From the NCBI RefSeq assembly GCF_023715345.1, contig NZ_JAMBNY010000001.1:682001-746000 (forward strand): a DNA stretch of 64,000 bases, read 5' to 3'. Positions 51,646 to 62,068 of the stretch are shown here, one piece after another. The notes under the pieces were generated by a model, which did not search any database, was not told the DNA's origin, and saw only the letters and a list, made by a program, of their open reading frames with translations. Source of the DNA: Paenibacillus camelliae. GTDB lineage: Bacteria; Bacillota; Bacilli; Paenibacillales; Paenibacillaceae. Position 1 is the stretch's first letter; each line of letters starts with the position of its first letter. The position numbers were made by a program, and so were the translations under genes.

Positions 51646-53478
51646 TTACTTCTTGCTATGCCCCTGCTCCTTTAATTCGTGCTCTGCAGCAAGCTCCATC
51701 ACCTCTTGAAATAAGCTTGCCGCTTTGTTTTTGCTATCAGCTCTTGTCTTTCTCAATAGTACGGCTGCAGCATAACGAGGCTTGTCTGCAGGCGCATAAC
51801 CAGTAAACCATTGATTATTGTAGCCATCAAGATTCCCGCTAAGTTGCGCTGTTCCCGTTTTTCCAGCTAAAGACCATGCTCCACCCTGCAAATAAGCAGC
51901 TGTTCCGCGCGCTGTAACTTGCTCCATATAATACCTTAAACGATGTGCTGTAGATGGATGGATACGATATTTATGTTCGTGTCCGATATGAACAGGAAGC
52001 TCGATGACTGGAATTCCATCTGCATAATTGATGCTTGATACAACTCTTGTCTCATACTGCAGTCCTCCGTTCAAGATCGTTACGATCATATTAGCAGCTT
52101 GCAGTGGTGTTAAGCGTACATCCCGCTGCCCAATGCCAGTCTGTGCCATAATTCCTCCATCTCTTGTCAAAACATCATGAACGGCAGTACCAGCCTCCTC
52201 CTCTTCAAGAAGACGCATTGGGCCAGGTAAAGGTGATATGCGCTGATCGTTATGCCAGCCTACAGGATGGATTACACCTAGTGCTGCAGCAGTATCATGA
52301 AGCTGCTGTGACGTTAATCGTTCAGCTAATGTTGCAAAAACGATATTGCAGGAATTGGCAAAAGCATCTGCTAATGTTTGCTTTCCATGGCCACCCTTTT
52401 TCCAGCAGGATAAGCCATATTTGCCATATTCACCACTACAATGAAATTGCTCATCCTCTGTTACTACACCATACTCCAATGCCGCTGCTGCAGTAACTAT
52501 TTTATATATAGAGCCCGGCTCATAGGCAGTTAGCGCGTGGTTACGCCAGCTATTGTTATCGATATTTGCCCAAGACTCCGGCTGTAATCGTGGACGGGAT
52601 ACCATCGCTTTGATGTCACCGTTGCTTGCATCAAGCAGAACGACTGCTCCTTCTGCAACGTTTCGTTCATCCATTAGCTTCTCAATTGAGCTTTGTAGCT
52701 CTAAGTCTAATGTCGTTACGACATGTAAAGGGTAGTATGGATTGTTCGGTGCAATAAATCTAGCTCCAATACCAGCCATATATCTCGATTGACCGTCCAA
52801 CGTGTATGATATGTAGGTTGGCCCTAAACCGTGCAATATTCGATCTAATGAATGCTCTAAGCCGCTTACTCCTACCTTAGAGTTACGATCCCAGTTTTTT
52901 AGTGTATCGATTTCTGAACGATAGCGCTGCTCTACCCACTCTGGATGCTCACCGATAAAACCAATCACATGTCTGTAGCTATCGTTGTGTCCATTTCTCG
53001 CTGTATAATCTACTACCTCAAACCCTTCCTGATCGAGCTGACTGAGCTGCCTAATTTGTTGTTCAGTCAATCGGACTGGTAAATGCTTATCATCGTAGAT
53101 GAAATCAGCAAACTTTAGCTCCTTCACCCACGACATGAGCTCACTTGGTGCTCGGTCCAATATCGTGCCAAGCTTAGTCGCCTCAATTAAAGTCAATTCA
53201 TCCCAGCGTTTTATCGGAAAGAATGCGATTGTCTTATACCGTTCCGTTTGCAGCGGCTGCTCATGCTGGTCTAGGAAAACAGCACGACCGTCATCGAGCT
53301 GAAGCTGCTTCGTTCGCTGCGTCACTGCAGTAGCCTTCCAATTGTGTTCTTTATATTTATTATTTACACTCGATCCATTGATCGCAGTTGGGATAATTTG
53401 AACAATCATTAATCGTGCTATATAGATGAACATCAAGCATGTAAAGCCTATACCAACGATAAGCGCTCTTTTATGCAT
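51646..53478 (-). CDS. Class B penicillin-binding protein (transpeptidase)
   Basis: 610 residues. N-terminal membrane anchor (about 5-25), a diverged dimerisation domain (about 60-240) that lacks the usual RGxIxDRNG start motif, and a transpeptidase domain with SxxK in EPGSIYK (about 319), SxN in SCN (about 368) and KTG in AGKTGTAQ (about 545). GAGGAGG ribosome site. B. subtilis has the sporulation-type pbpI (yrrR) near the same trhP/mltG block, so this may be its counterpart; that is inference from position. Confidence 0.88.
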   Translation of the reverse strand: MHKRALIVGIGFTCLMFIYIARLMIVQIIPTAINGSSVNNKYKEHNWKATAVTQRTKQLQLDDGRAVFLDQHEQPLQTERYKTIAFFPIKRWDELTLIEATKLGTILDRAPSELMSWVKELKFADFIYDDKHLPVRLTEQQIRQLSQLDQEGFEVVDYTARNGHNDSYRHVIGFIGEHPEWVEQRYRSEIDTLKNWDRNSKVGVSGLEHSLDRILHGLGPTYISYTLDGQSRYMAGIGARFIAPNNPYYPLHVVTTLDLELQSSIEKLMDERNVAEGAVVLLDASNGDIKAMVSRPRLQPESWANIDNNSWRNHALTAYEPGSIYKIVTAAAALEYGVVTEDEQFHCSGEYGKYGLSCWKKGGHGKQTLADAFANSCNIVFATLAERLTSQQLHDTAAALGVIHPVGWHNDQRISPLPGPMRLLEEEEAGTAVHDVLTRDGGIMAQTGIGQRDVRLTPLQAANMIVTILNGGLQYETRVVSSINYADGIPVIELPVHIGHEHKYRIHPSTAHRLRYYMEQVTARGTAAYLQGGAWSLAGKTGTAQLSGNLDGYNNQWFTGYAPADKPRYAAAVLLRKTRADSKNKAASLFQEVMELAAEHELKEQGHSKK

Positions 53479-53542
53479 AAATGTACTCCTCCTCGGCTGT
53501 ACATTTAGTATTGCCTATTTATGACGTGCTAAAAACAAAAAA

Positions 53543-53570
53543 TCAGGCTAATCCATAGGGATTAGCCTGA
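53543..53570 (-). terminator. Terminator of first MCP gene
   Basis: Perfect 12-bp stem TCAGGCTAATCC / GGATTAGCCTGA, ATAG loop, followed on the minus strand by TTTTTGTTTTT. Confidence 0.9.
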
Positions 53571-53583
53571 AAAAGAATGAACA

Positions 53584-55776
53584 CTAGATCTTAAATTTTG
53601 ATAGACTATCTTTTAAGCTATTTGATACTTGCTGCAGTTGATTGGATAGCTGCACAAGATTCTCACTAATGTTTAACTGCTCTGTGCTAAGTGATGCTAC
53701 TTCTTCACTCGTAGCTGAAGATTGCTGTGCAACCGCGCTAACATTGTTCATAGAATCGCTAAGTACATGCTGAGATTGATTCAGATCATCAATCGATTCC
53801 TTTACTAGATTCATGCTATCCTTAAATCCGTCCATCTGAGCTTGTACAGATAAAAACAGCTGGTTCGCTTCCTTAACAGAGTTAATTTGATCCTGGAATA
53901 ACGGATAGGCTTTATCTAGCTCGGCTACCGTTTCTTCAATCTCGGTCGTAATTTTTGTCGTAATGTCAGCAACAACCTCAATCGATTGACGGGATTGATC
54001 GGCAAGCTGTCTAATCTCATCCGCAACTACCATGAAGCCTTTACCCGCTGCTCCTGCTCGTGCAGCTTCAATCGTAGCATTTAGAGAAAGAATGTTCGTT
54101 TGCTTCGTTACTGCATTTAGAACATCTAAGATTTTGACAATCGATGTTGTGCTTTCCTTCAATTTATTAACCTTATCTACCATTGCACGTGTCATCTGTT
54201 CTGTCGTGCCGGTTTTATCGATTAATTCTGCCATATAGCTTGTTCCTTGCTGACTGGCACGTTCAACCTCTTGGGCAGACTGTGACATATTATTAGCATA
54301 CTGATTCATTTGATCCATCTGCTCGTTAATCCGGCTCGTTAAATCAGTTCCTTTTTCTGCTTCCACCGCAAGACTTGATGCACCACCTGCGATTTCATCC
54401 GTTGCCACAGCAATCTCTCTAGATGCAATGGCTGTCTTATTGGACGTTTCGCTAAGCTCAGAGGCAGTTTTAAGAACCTCAGCCGCGGAGCTAGTCGTCT
54501 GCGTAGCTAATAGCGAGATCTGCTCCATCATCATATCAAAGCTTTTCGATAACGTACCGATTTCATCCTTACGTTCCTTTATCGATGCACGAACGGTCAA
54601 ATCACCACCAGCGCCTTTTTCCATCTGACCGCTAAGCTTCGCAAGCGGAGCGCCAATATTGCGCATAATGAAGATTCCGACTGCAATCGCAATAAAGGCA
54701 GCAATAATACAAATGATAACGGTAATATTACCTATCGGTGCAGCCTGTGCTGCAAAAACCTCTACTGGGATGGCAGCAATAACACGCCACTGATCATAGT
54801 TATTCAAAGTCTGGAAAACGGCTAGGTAGCTTTTTTCGTCTGCACCTTTAACTGTTCGACTATCCGCAGTAAGCTCAGTCGTTGATTCTGAAATAACAAT
54901 TTTAGGCTCTGTACCGTAAGCCTCTTCATTCTGACTAAAAACAAACTGATGTTGGTTATTCAGAATAACCACTTCACTATTTTTTCCTAAATCAACATCG
55001 TTTGCTGCTGAGAATAGGTTTTGAGCATCGAACTCTAACACGAGCATATAGGATTGATCAGGATTGCCTAAATCTCGAACGAGACGTGAAAGCGCAACTG
55101 ATCGATATGGAGTAGGGTCTATTATTCCTTCAGCTTGAGGCTCAACCCACACAGCTGCCCCTGCTTCCTCAACTGCAGTTTGGAACCAATCAGTACTGCG
55201 ATACTGTTCACCCTTTTTGCGTTGGACTGCTAAATTTGTCGCTGTACCATTGATATATGGCTCAATCTTTTCCGACATAGGTACAATTGCTATGTTACGA
55301 ATCGTCGTATTCGTCACCATATAGTTTGATAGTTTTTCCGTTAAGTTACGGTTTGCTTCTAACTGCTCATATGTATTGTCTGTCGTAAGCAACGTTTTCA
55401 TTGCGGTTATAATGGTATTATCAAACATAATTTGGAATGATACATCTATATAGCTTTTCAGAACTGTATCAATGCTATTACCAACCTGATTAATCGTCTG
55501 AACGTTGGCTGCTGATACGTTGCTTTCTAGTAAGCTCTTTGCTTTTTGGAACGAGATCGTACCAACTGCTGAAACACAGAGTACGATACTAACAAACATA
55601 ATAATAAGCAGCTTAACGCCTATACTATGCGTTATCTTATTGCGATTTCCACTCTTCATCGTATTAATTTGTGATCTAAATGTTTTGCCTAATAGCTCGA
55701 AACTTTTTTTCATTTCGGCTTTAGCATCCTTGTTCTGTTGATTCGATGAAGAATTTTTTTGTCTGACTTTCTTCAT
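53584..55776 (-). CDS. Methyl-accepting chemotaxis protein
   Basis: 730 residues. Unusual basic, Gln/Asn-rich cytoplasmic tail (about 1-52) before the first helix, double-Cache sensor region (about 80-350), second helix (about 355-377), HAMP, and a methyl-accepting signalling domain with hairpin tip [21 protein letters not shown] (about 590). ATG at 55776 chosen; the GTG at 55791 abuts the AAGGTGG ribosome site. No chemotaxis or flagellar genes nearby. Confidence 0.9.
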   Translation of the reverse strand: MKKVRQKNSSSNQQNKDAKAEMKKSFELLGKTFRSQINTMKSGNRNKITHSIGVKLLIIMFVSIVLCVSAVGTISFQKAKSLLESNVSAANVQTINQVGNSIDTVLKSYIDVSFQIMFDNTIITAMKTLLTTDNTYEQLEANRNLTEKLSNYMVTNTTIRNIAIVPMSEKIEPYINGTATNLAVQRKKGEQYRSTDWFQTAVEEAGAAVWVEPQAEGIIDPTPYRSVALSRLVRDLGNPDQSYMLVLEFDAQNLFSAANDVDLGKNSEVVILNNQHQFVFSQNEEAYGTEPKIVISESTTELTADSRTVKGADEKSYLAVFQTLNNYDQWRVIAAIPVEVFAAQAAPIGNITVIICIIAAFIAIAVGIFIMRNIGAPLAKLSGQMEKGAGGDLTVRASIKERKDEIGTLSKSFDMMMEQISLLATQTTSSAAEVLKTASELSETSNKTAIASREIAVATDEIAGGASSLAVEAEKGTDLTSRINEQMDQMNQYANNMSQSAQEVERASQQGTSYMAELIDKTGTTEQMTRAMVDKVNKLKESTTSIVKILDVLNAVTKQTNILSLNATIEAARAGAAGKGFMVVADEIRQLADQSRQSIEVVADITTKITTEIEETVAELDKAYPLFQDQINSVKEANQLFLSVQAQMDGFKDSMNLVKESIDDLNQSQHVLSDSMNNVSAVAQQSSATSEEVASLSTEQLNISENLVQLSNQLQQVSNSLKDSLSKFKI

Positions 55777-55960
55777 GCTGTCTAGCACCACCTTAAATTA
55801 TTGTACTGCTTTAGAACTAAATATTAAATCTCTCTAATCATACCATCATTACCCACCAAAATTCTACATATTTCGAAATTAAAATGTTTTATTTTATCGG
55901 AATATACCACAAACAGGAAGCATTTAGCTCTAATATATTAGTTCTATTAACCTACGTAAA

Positions 55961-56001
55961 GAAGCAGGCAATAGGGACTTCCTATCCCTATTGCCTGCTT
56001 C
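55961..56001 (-). terminator. Terminator of second MCP gene
   Basis: Perfect 17-bp stem GAAGCAGGCAATAGGGA / TCCCTATTGCCTGCTTC with a 7-base loop. Confidence 0.85.
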
Positions 56002-56020
56002 TACTCACTACAATTAATAT

Positions 56021-58120
56021 CTAAACTTTGAACTGAGACAATGTTTCTTTCAGTGCATTAGACACTTCGCTTAGCTCAGTAGACAATATAACTAAATTAT
56101 CACTAACACTTAGCTGCTCGGAGCTTAAGCTTGCAACCTCCTCGGAAGTAGCTGATGACTGCTGTGCAACTGCGCTAACATTGCTCATTGCTTCATTAAG
56201 GACATGCTGAGAAGCTTCTAGCTTTTGTACAGAGCGAGTAACCTCTTCAAGCTTCGTAATCAATCCACTCATTTGCCCTTGTACATTTTCAAAAATCACG
56301 TTTGCTTCCTTTACAGAATGTATTTGCTCTTGGAACATCGGATGTGCTTTTGATAGCACATCGACTGTTTCAACGATTTCATTTTGGATACGGTCTGTAA
56401 TTTGTGCAACAACATCTATGGATTGCGTGGATTGGTCAGCAAGATTTCTAATCTCATTCGCAACAACCATAAAGCCTTTTCCTGCGTTGCCGGCTCTTGA
56501 AGCCTCGATTGTCGCATTTAGAGATAAGATATTCGTCTGCTTCGTTACAGCGTTAAGTACATCTAAAATTTGAACAATGGAACGGGTACTGTCCTTCAAT
56601 GAGTCTACCTTCGTTACCATTTCTCTCGTCATAACTTCTGTCATTCCAGTTTTTTCAATGAGCTCAGCCATATAAGCCGTTCCTTTACCACTCGCTTGTT
56701 CAACGTCATAAGCAGATTGGACCATCTGCTCATTCGCATGTATGACTTGCTGCATTTGCTCATTAATCATATATGTAATGTCATTGCCACGCTCAGCTTC
56801 CACTGCAAGGCTCGTACTGCCATTTGCAATTTCTTCTGTTGCGACAGCTATTTCCTTTGCTGAGATTGCTGTTTTAGTCGATGCATCGGTTAACGTCGAT
56901 GCCGTCATTAGAACGGCGTCAGCAGAATTTTTAGTTTGCTCTGCCAAGTACGTAATTTGCTCCATCATTTGGTCAAAGCTGCTGCTAAGCTGCCCAATCT
57001 CATCCTTACGCTTTTTAATCGTCGAACGAACCGTTAGATCTCCTTTTGCACCCTCCTGCATTAAATTACGGAGGTTAATGAGCGGACGACCAATCGTTAT
57101 AATGACAATTGCTGCTATCCCAACCGCAATTAATGCTGCAATAATCGCTAGATTAATCGTGAGGTTTCTGATCACCTCGGCATCCTTAACCAGCTCTTCT
57201 ACCGGAATATTCCCGACTAGGTACCATCCCGTGTATTCCAGTACATTGTGCATTAACAGCACATCGCCGATGCCCTCTAAAGTTGTGCTAACACTATTAT
57301 GTTCAGATCCATCTAGCTTGAATACTGATTCTGTTGTTACTTTAGAAGCATCAGCATGCACCATATAATGGTTATTAGCATTGACAATAGATAGCTCGCT
57401 ACCTTCACCAAGTGAAATTCTATCAAGCTCATTTAATATTCCTTTAGTCGAAATATCAAGCACCAGCACATAAACGGCTTGACTGCTCGTTGTATTTTTC
57501 AATAGACGAGCTACGCCAAAGCTAGCGCTAGAAGTATTGTTAGCGATAAGTCCACCTGCTCTTGCATCTATCCATACTGTTCGGCCATTTAGCTCTTTAA
57601 CCTCTTCCAGCCATGGCTCCTCCTTCAGTTGTTCAACTTTACTATGCTGAGCACTACCTGCAGTAATGATATTCGCGCTTGAGTCAACGGGAATAAGAGC
57701 CATACCATTAATATTATCATTACCAAAGATCATGCTTTGCAGCTTACTGGAAATATCCTTTGTCGCTTCGAATTTTTCATATTCTCCTAATTGCTTATCC
57801 GTCACCGTGCCTACAAGCTCATGAAAAGCAGGATCGACCATGACCTGCAAAGTAAGGTCGTCGTATTTCTTTAATGTATTGTTTAAATTCACAGCAAGCT
57901 GACTAATCGTCTGCTGTCCTGATTCAGATACTTTATTCTCTATAATACTTTTTGATTGGTTATAAGCCATAATGCCCATCGTTAATACACAGGCCAATAT
58001 ACCACCGAAGATATAGAAGAACAGCTTTGTACCCACAGATTGAAACGGATTCATATTAATTGGAGCTTTTTTCTTCACTTTCTTTTGTTTTTTCGAAGCG
58101 TCATCCTTTTTTACTTTCAC
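56021..58120 (-). CDS. Methyl-accepting chemotaxis protein (paralogue)
   Basis: 699 residues, same layout as the downstream MCP: Lys-rich tail (about 1-25), helix, double-Cache sensor, helix (about 320-342), HAMP, signalling domain (tip [21 protein letters not shown]). The signalling halves are closely similar and the sensor halves diverge, so the pair arose by duplication and now sense different ligands. Own sigma-A promoter. Confidence 0.9.
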   Translation of the reverse strand: MKVKKDDASKKQKKVKKKAPINMNPFQSVGTKLFFYIFGGILACVLTMGIMAYNQSKSIIENKVSESGQQTISQLAVNLNNTLKKYDDLTLQVMVDPAFHELVGTVTDKQLGEYEKFEATKDISSKLQSMIFGNDNINGMALIPVDSSANIITAGSAQHSKVEQLKEEPWLEEVKELNGRTVWIDARAGGLIANNTSSASFGVARLLKNTTSSQAVYVLVLDISTKGILNELDRISLGEGSELSIVNANNHYMVHADASKVTTESVFKLDGSEHNSVSTTLEGIGDVLLMHNVLEYTGWYLVGNIPVEELVKDAEVIRNLTINLAIIAALIAVGIAAIVIITIGRPLINLRNLMQEGAKGDLTVRSTIKKRKDEIGQLSSSFDQMMEQITYLAEQTKNSADAVLMTASTLTDASTKTAISAKEIAVATEEIANGSTSLAVEAERGNDITYMINEQMQQVIHANEQMVQSAYDVEQASGKGTAYMAELIEKTGMTEVMTREMVTKVDSLKDSTRSIVQILDVLNAVTKQTNILSLNATIEASRAGNAGKGFMVVANEIRNLADQSTQSIDVVAQITDRIQNEIVETVDVLSKAHPMFQEQIHSVKEANVIFENVQGQMSGLITKLEEVTRSVQKLEASQHVLNEAMSNVSAVAQQSSATSEEVASLSSEQLSVSDNLVILSTELSEVSNALKETLSQFKV

Positions 58121-58193
58121 CTATAGCACCGCCCTTTGATTTGAGTTAAACGCTTTCATTTTTGGTTTATGTACAGCAGTCCTGTCTAGCTCT

Positions 58194-58222
58194 ATTATTT
58201 GTTAAGCGGCGAAAATTGTCAA
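58194..58222 (-). promoter_or_regulatory. Promoter of second MCP gene
   Basis: On the minus strand TTGACA (58222-58217), 17-bp spacer, AATAAT (58199-58194). A cre-like TGAAAGCGTTTAAC (58158-58145) lies about 30 bases after the likely start point. Confidence 0.6.
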
Positions 58223-58231
58223 TGTCTGCAG

Positions 58232-58269
58232 TAAAAAAGACCCATGCAAAATTAAATTTCACATGGGTC
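58232..58269 (-). terminator. Terminator of trhP2
   Basis: GACCCATG / CATGGGTC stem, followed on the minus strand by TTTTTTAC. Confidence 0.8.
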
Positions 58270-58280
58270 CAGCGTAATTG

Positions 58281-59537
58281 TTATTTAATTTTTTTGCGCA
58301 TAATATCCATTGGTTGAACTGGCTTCAATGTACGAATACGCAGCTTTTGCAATGGATGACGTGCGACATCCAGCTTGTTACCTTCTAAATCCGTTAACTC
58401 AGAAACGGTTTGCTTAAAGAATCTTCCACCCGGCCCGACAAATTCGATTTCCTGGCCAACCGTAAAGTGACTACGTTGCTCAATCGTAGCAAACTGTGTC
58501 GATTCATCGTAGTCGTGAACAACTGCAGCGAAATCATAAGGTGCCGGTTTCTCTTCCGCTGTATAGATATGATCCTCTGTTCCAGGAACATCAAGGAAAA
58601 ATCCTGTATTAAGCGGGCGATTAGCTGCCTTATTAATTTCATCAAGCCACTCCTGCTTCAGCTCGTAATGCTCGGGATCATCGAAATAAGCATCAATAGC
58701 TTGACGGTACGCATTCACGACCGATGCAACATAATGAATGCTCTTCATTCGACCCTCGATCTTAAAGCTGTCGATCCCCACCTCAATGAGATCAGGAATA
58801 TGCTCAATCATGCACAAATCCTTGGAGCCCATTGTAAATGGGTCTTCACCCTCTTCATTAACTGGCGCACCCTCGAGAAACAGGTCATATTTCCAGCGAC
58901 AGGATTGGCAGCAGCCACCACGATTGGAATCTCGATCTGTAAAGTGATTGGATAACACACAACGGCCAGAGAATGACGAGCACATTGCTCCATGAATAAA
59001 TGCTTCGATCTCAATATCAACATGATTTTTAATCTCTTGAATTTCTTCAAAGCTTGTCTCACGTGCCAGCACCACGCGTGGCAGGCCTTCTTCCTTCCAG
59101 AATTGGACCGTCTTCCAGTTAAGCACCGATTGCTGTGTGCTGAGATGAACCTCCATGTTAGGAGCAACTCGCTGAGCTGTTTCAATAATGATGGGATCAG
59201 CCGCAATGATTGCTGCAATCCCTGCCTCTTGTAGGTTTTTCAAATATTGCTCAATGCCTTCTAAATCCTCATTATGGGCATAAATATTCGTTGCTACGAA
59301 GACTTTAGCGCCGTATTTCTTAGCAAACTCAACGCCTTCCCTCATCTCTTCGAAGCTAAAGTTATCCGCATTTGAGCGCAATCCGTATTGCTGCCCACCG
59401 ATATAAACGGCATCCGCACCATAATGCACAGCAAATTTTAGTTTTTCAAGATTGCCGGCAGGGGCAAGCAGCTCTGGGCGAGCTAAACGATTGCGTTTAC
59501 CGTTAAAGCGAGGAACTCTTTTCGTTGTCGTACTCAT
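58281..59537 (-). CDS. trhP2: U32-family tRNA hydroxylation protein TrhP2 (YrrO)
   Basis: 418 residues. U32 peptidase family signature with clustered cysteines in EAFIHGAMCSSFSGRCVLSNHF and GGCCQSCRW (about 180-215), then the U32 C-terminal region. In B. subtilis YrrN and YrrO (TrhP1/TrhP2) support hydroxylation of tRNA wobble uridine. Directly follows trhP1; GGAGG ribosome site. Older names call it a collagenase or protease, not supported. Confidence 0.9.
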   Translation of the reverse strand: MSTTTKRVPRFNGKRNRLARPELLAPAGNLEKLKFAVHYGADAVYIGGQQYGLRSNADNFSFEEMREGVEFAKKYGAKVFVATNIYAHNEDLEGIEQYLKNLQEAGIAAIIAADPIIIETAQRVAPNMEVHLSTQQSVLNWKTVQFWKEEGLPRVVLARETSFEEIQEIKNHVDIEIEAFIHGAMCSSFSGRCVLSNHFTDRDSNRGGCCQSCRWKYDLFLEGAPVNEEGEDPFTMGSKDLCMIEHIPDLIEVGIDSFKIEGRMKSIHYVASVVNAYRQAIDAYFDDPEHYELKQEWLDEINKAANRPLNTGFFLDVPGTEDHIYTAEEKPAPYDFAAVVHDYDESTQFATIEQRSHFTVGQEIEFVGPGGRFFKQTVSELTDLEGNKLDVARHPLQKLRIRTLKPVQPMDIMRKKIK

Positions 59538-59563
59538 GTCTAACCTCCTACTGCACTTACAAA

Positions 59564-60496
59564 TTAATATACTTGTTCCTTGAAGAAGAAGCCAAAGCTT
59601 AATTCACGTCCTGGATCCTGCAGCTCTCGAATAGGCTCCAGCTGGGATTCATCAAATTCATAGTTATCTGGATCTGCCAAGTACGCATCAATTACCGCTC
59701 GATATGCCTTTACGGCCGTTACATTATATTCTACTGACTTGAGTATTCCTTCAACTTTGAAGCTATCAACTCTAGCATCTAGCAGCTCATGCATATTTTC
59801 TAACATACAAATATCGTCAGAGCTCATAATATGAGTGCCGTATTCATCCTCAAATATTGGAAACCGCTCGTCTGGACGGTCATTTTCCATTAAATAAAGT
59901 CCTGCTGCTTGCTGTAGCTGCGCATAGCGATCACGTTGCTGATGGTGCTCAGCATAGCTTTGTACCAATGAACGCTTCGAATGATAGATCGCTGTCATGC
60001 CATGCACCTGCACTTGAATTTCAATTGCACTTTTTTGTTTTGTATCTACAATTTGCTCCATATTCAGCTCACGCGCCATAACGAACCGTGTAGCTCCGCG
60101 TCTAGCCCAATATTCTGCAGTGGCATAGTTTGTTGACGTCATCTCAGCATTCCAATGCAGCTTCATGCCCGGCGCATGCTCCTTTACGGCCATGAGGACG
60201 GCTGGATCTCCATAGACAATTGCATCTACCCCGAACGATTGTATCGATTGGATATATTGTGGAAGCTCATCAACCGTTGCGTTATCGATCAAATTGTTCA
60301 TCGATACATACAGCTTAGCTTTCTTACTGTGCGCCAGCTCAGTCGCTTGTTTAATCATATCGAGATCAAATTGACCAGCTAGCCTGCTAGCAAATTTTGC
60401 TTCACCGACAACAATCGCTGTTACGCCTGCATCAATCAGCTTCTCCAGTTCATCCATGTGAGCAGCTGTTGCTAGTAATTCTGGATTATATGACAT
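59564..60496 (-). CDS. trhP1: U32-family protein TrhP1 (YrrN)
   Basis: 310 residues, U32 fold without the cysteine cluster (the matching region reads VQVHGMTAIYHSKRSLVQSY). ATG at 60496 with GAGGTGAG. Partner of the downstream TrhP2, as in the yrrN-yrrO pair. The yrrM-type tRNA methylase that precedes it in B. subtilis is absent here. Confidence 0.88.
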   Translation of the reverse strand: MSYNPELLATAAHMDELEKLIDAGVTAIVVGEAKFASRLAGQFDLDMIKQATELAHSKKAKLYVSMNNLIDNATVDELPQYIQSIQSFGVDAIVYGDPAVLMAVKEHAPGMKLHWNAEMTSTNYATAEYWARRGATRFVMARELNMEQIVDTKQKSAIEIQVQVHGMTAIYHSKRSLVQSYAEHHQQRDRYAQLQQAAGLYLMENDRPDERFPIFEDEYGTHIMSSDDICMLENMHELLDARVDSFKVEGILKSVEYNVTAVKAYRAVIDAYLADPDNYEFDESQLEPIRELQDPGRELSFGFFFKEQVY

Positions 60497-60527
60497 AAAC
60501 ACTCACCTCATCTAAGCAAGCGCCCCA

Positions 60528-61661
60528 TTATTGGGTCGCTTGCTTACTTTTTTCTATATTCCGTTCATGCTGACTAAAGGTTTCAGCAAATAAATGTGTT
60601 TGAGTACCATCCTTCTTCGTAACATAATAGAAATAATTATGCTCATCAGGGTACAACGCTGCCTTGATAGATTCCAAGCTTGGATTAGCAATTGGTCCTG
60701 GCGGCAGTCCATCGATTTGATATGTGTTATACGGACTGTCAAGCTCCGTGTCCTCATAGGATAATACATCCTTTTGTTTCCCTAGTGCGTATTGTATCGT
60801 TGCATCGATTTGCAGTCTCATTGGTTTAGCTAAGCGATTGTAGATAACACCTGCTACAATTGGACGCTCCTCATCAACGACAACCTCACGCTCAATCAAG
60901 GAGGCAATCGTTAACAGCTCATGCATCGTTAAGCCGAGCACATCTAGCTGATCTACCCAGTCCTCAGGCAGTGTCGCTAGCTTACGATCCTGCTCTCTCA
61001 GCAATCTTATAATCATTTCTTCTTCGGATATCCCCTTCACAAATTCATAGGTGTCAGGGAACAAATAACCTTCTAAGCGATATTTTACGTTTTCAAGCTC
61101 ATTCGGCAGCAGTAATACCGTTTCGGCGCCTGACCATGAGCGATCCTCGTTGGCCAGCGCTATAAACTTTTCGCGATCTCCAAGCCCTTCCGCAGAGAGC
61201 TTGTCAGCAATTTGTTCAACAGAATAGCCTTCTGGAATCGTAAACGTAACCGTTTCCTCGGCAATAACGTCACCAGCATTAAGCTTAGCAATTACTTCTG
61301 CCTTGTCCATACCAGGGTTCAGCTTATACTTGCCCGCTTGAAAATTAGCTCCTTCGTCCTTTAAGACAAGATAATATCCAAATATAAAGCTATTTTTTAT
61401 AATACCGTTCTCTTCAAGCAGCTTAGATACAGAATTCGCAGACATCCCCTTCGTAATCGTTACTTCAATAGGAGCACCTGCTTTTGTAGGACTCAGCTGA
61501 TTCCATACATAATACAAGCCGCTAACAGCAACGATGACCATTAGAAATAGCAAGGAGAAGCAAACCCAGAACGAAACTAACCAAATTCGTGGTTTTTTTC
61601 GCTTTGCTTTTTTTGCTTTTACTGGCTTAGATTCTAACATTTCATCATCTATATGATTCAA
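60528..61661 (-). CDS. mltG: Endolytic murein transglycosylase MltG
   Basis: 377 residues. Lys-rich cytoplasmic tail (about 1-25), membrane helix (about 27-50), LysM-like region, and YceG catalytic domain with the catalytic Glu in LTIASLIEREV (about 238) and the NTYQIDGLPPGPIANPS stretch (about 311). Trims nascent glycan strands. Start appears to be TTG 61661 with GAGAGGTG; the ATG at codon 8 lacks a ribosome site. Confidence 0.92.
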   Translation of the reverse strand: MNHIDDEMLESKPVKAKKAKRKKPRIWLVSFWVCFSLLFLMVIVAVSGLYYVWNQLSPTKAGAPIEVTITKGMSANSVSKLLEENGIIKNSFIFGYYLVLKDEGANFQAGKYKLNPGMDKAEVIAKLNAGDVIAEETVTFTIPEGYSVEQIADKLSAEGLGDREKFIALANEDRSWSGAETVLLLPNELENVKYRLEGYLFPDTYEFVKGISEEEMIIRLLREQDRKLATLPEDWVDQLDVLGLTMHELLTIASLIEREVVVDEERPIVAGVIYNRLAKPMRLQIDATIQYALGKQKDVLSYEDTELDSPYNTYQIDGLPPGPIANPSLESIKAALYPDEHNYFYYVTKKDGTQTHLFAETFSQHERNIEKSKQATQ

Positions 61662-61700
61662 AAGCTTTGCACCTCTCTTATTAGCTATCGTGCTTTAACA

Positions 61701-61739
61701 TCATCAAAAAGAGCGGTGTTATGCCGCTCTTTTTGATGA
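61701..61739 (-). terminator. Terminator between DUF1292 and mltG genes
   Basis: 16-bp perfect stem TCATCAAAAAGAGCGG / CCGCTCTTTTTGATGA with T-rich right arm. May split the operon or be partial. Confidence 0.8.
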
Positions 61740-61750
61740 ACGCTTTTCAA

Positions 61751-62065
61751 TTAAGGTCTTTCCTCGTCGGTGAACATTAAATCGTCGTATGCCTCAGACA
61801 CTGCTTCCCATTCATCCTCATCAGCGATGCTTTCAAGCTGTATATCGTCACCTTCAACGATCACTCTCATAAATTCAACCTCGTCCTCAGCAATCATTGC
61901 AGCTGATTGCAGAGCAACATAGGCAATATCGCCCCAGGTGAATTCCAGCTTGATCGTAAATGCTTCAGCAGCACCTTCGTCATTAAAGAGCTCTACCTCG
62001 CGTCCATAATGCTCATTTAAGCTTGATGAGAGCTTAGGAGATGATGTTGGATATTGAAAAGACAT
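61751..62065 (-). CDS. DUF1292 protein (second copy)
   Basis: 104 residues, very acidic, no membrane segment. Ends in a conserved DEDEWEAVSEAYDDLMF pattern, as in YrzB-type proteins. GGAGGAG ribosome site; 3 bases after the first copy's stop. Function unknown. Confidence 0.85.
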   Translation of the reverse strand: MSFQYPTSSPKLSSSLNEHYGREVELFNDEGAAEAFTIKLEFTWGDIAYVALQSAAMIAEDEVEFMRVIVEGDDIQLESIADEDEWEAVSEAYDDLMFTDEERP

Positions 62066-62068
62066 CCT

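Noticed and set aside
58410..58955. 181-residue plus frame antisense to trhP2
   Set aside because: trhP2 carries the complete U32 cysteine signature; the antisense frame shows no domain or ribosome site.
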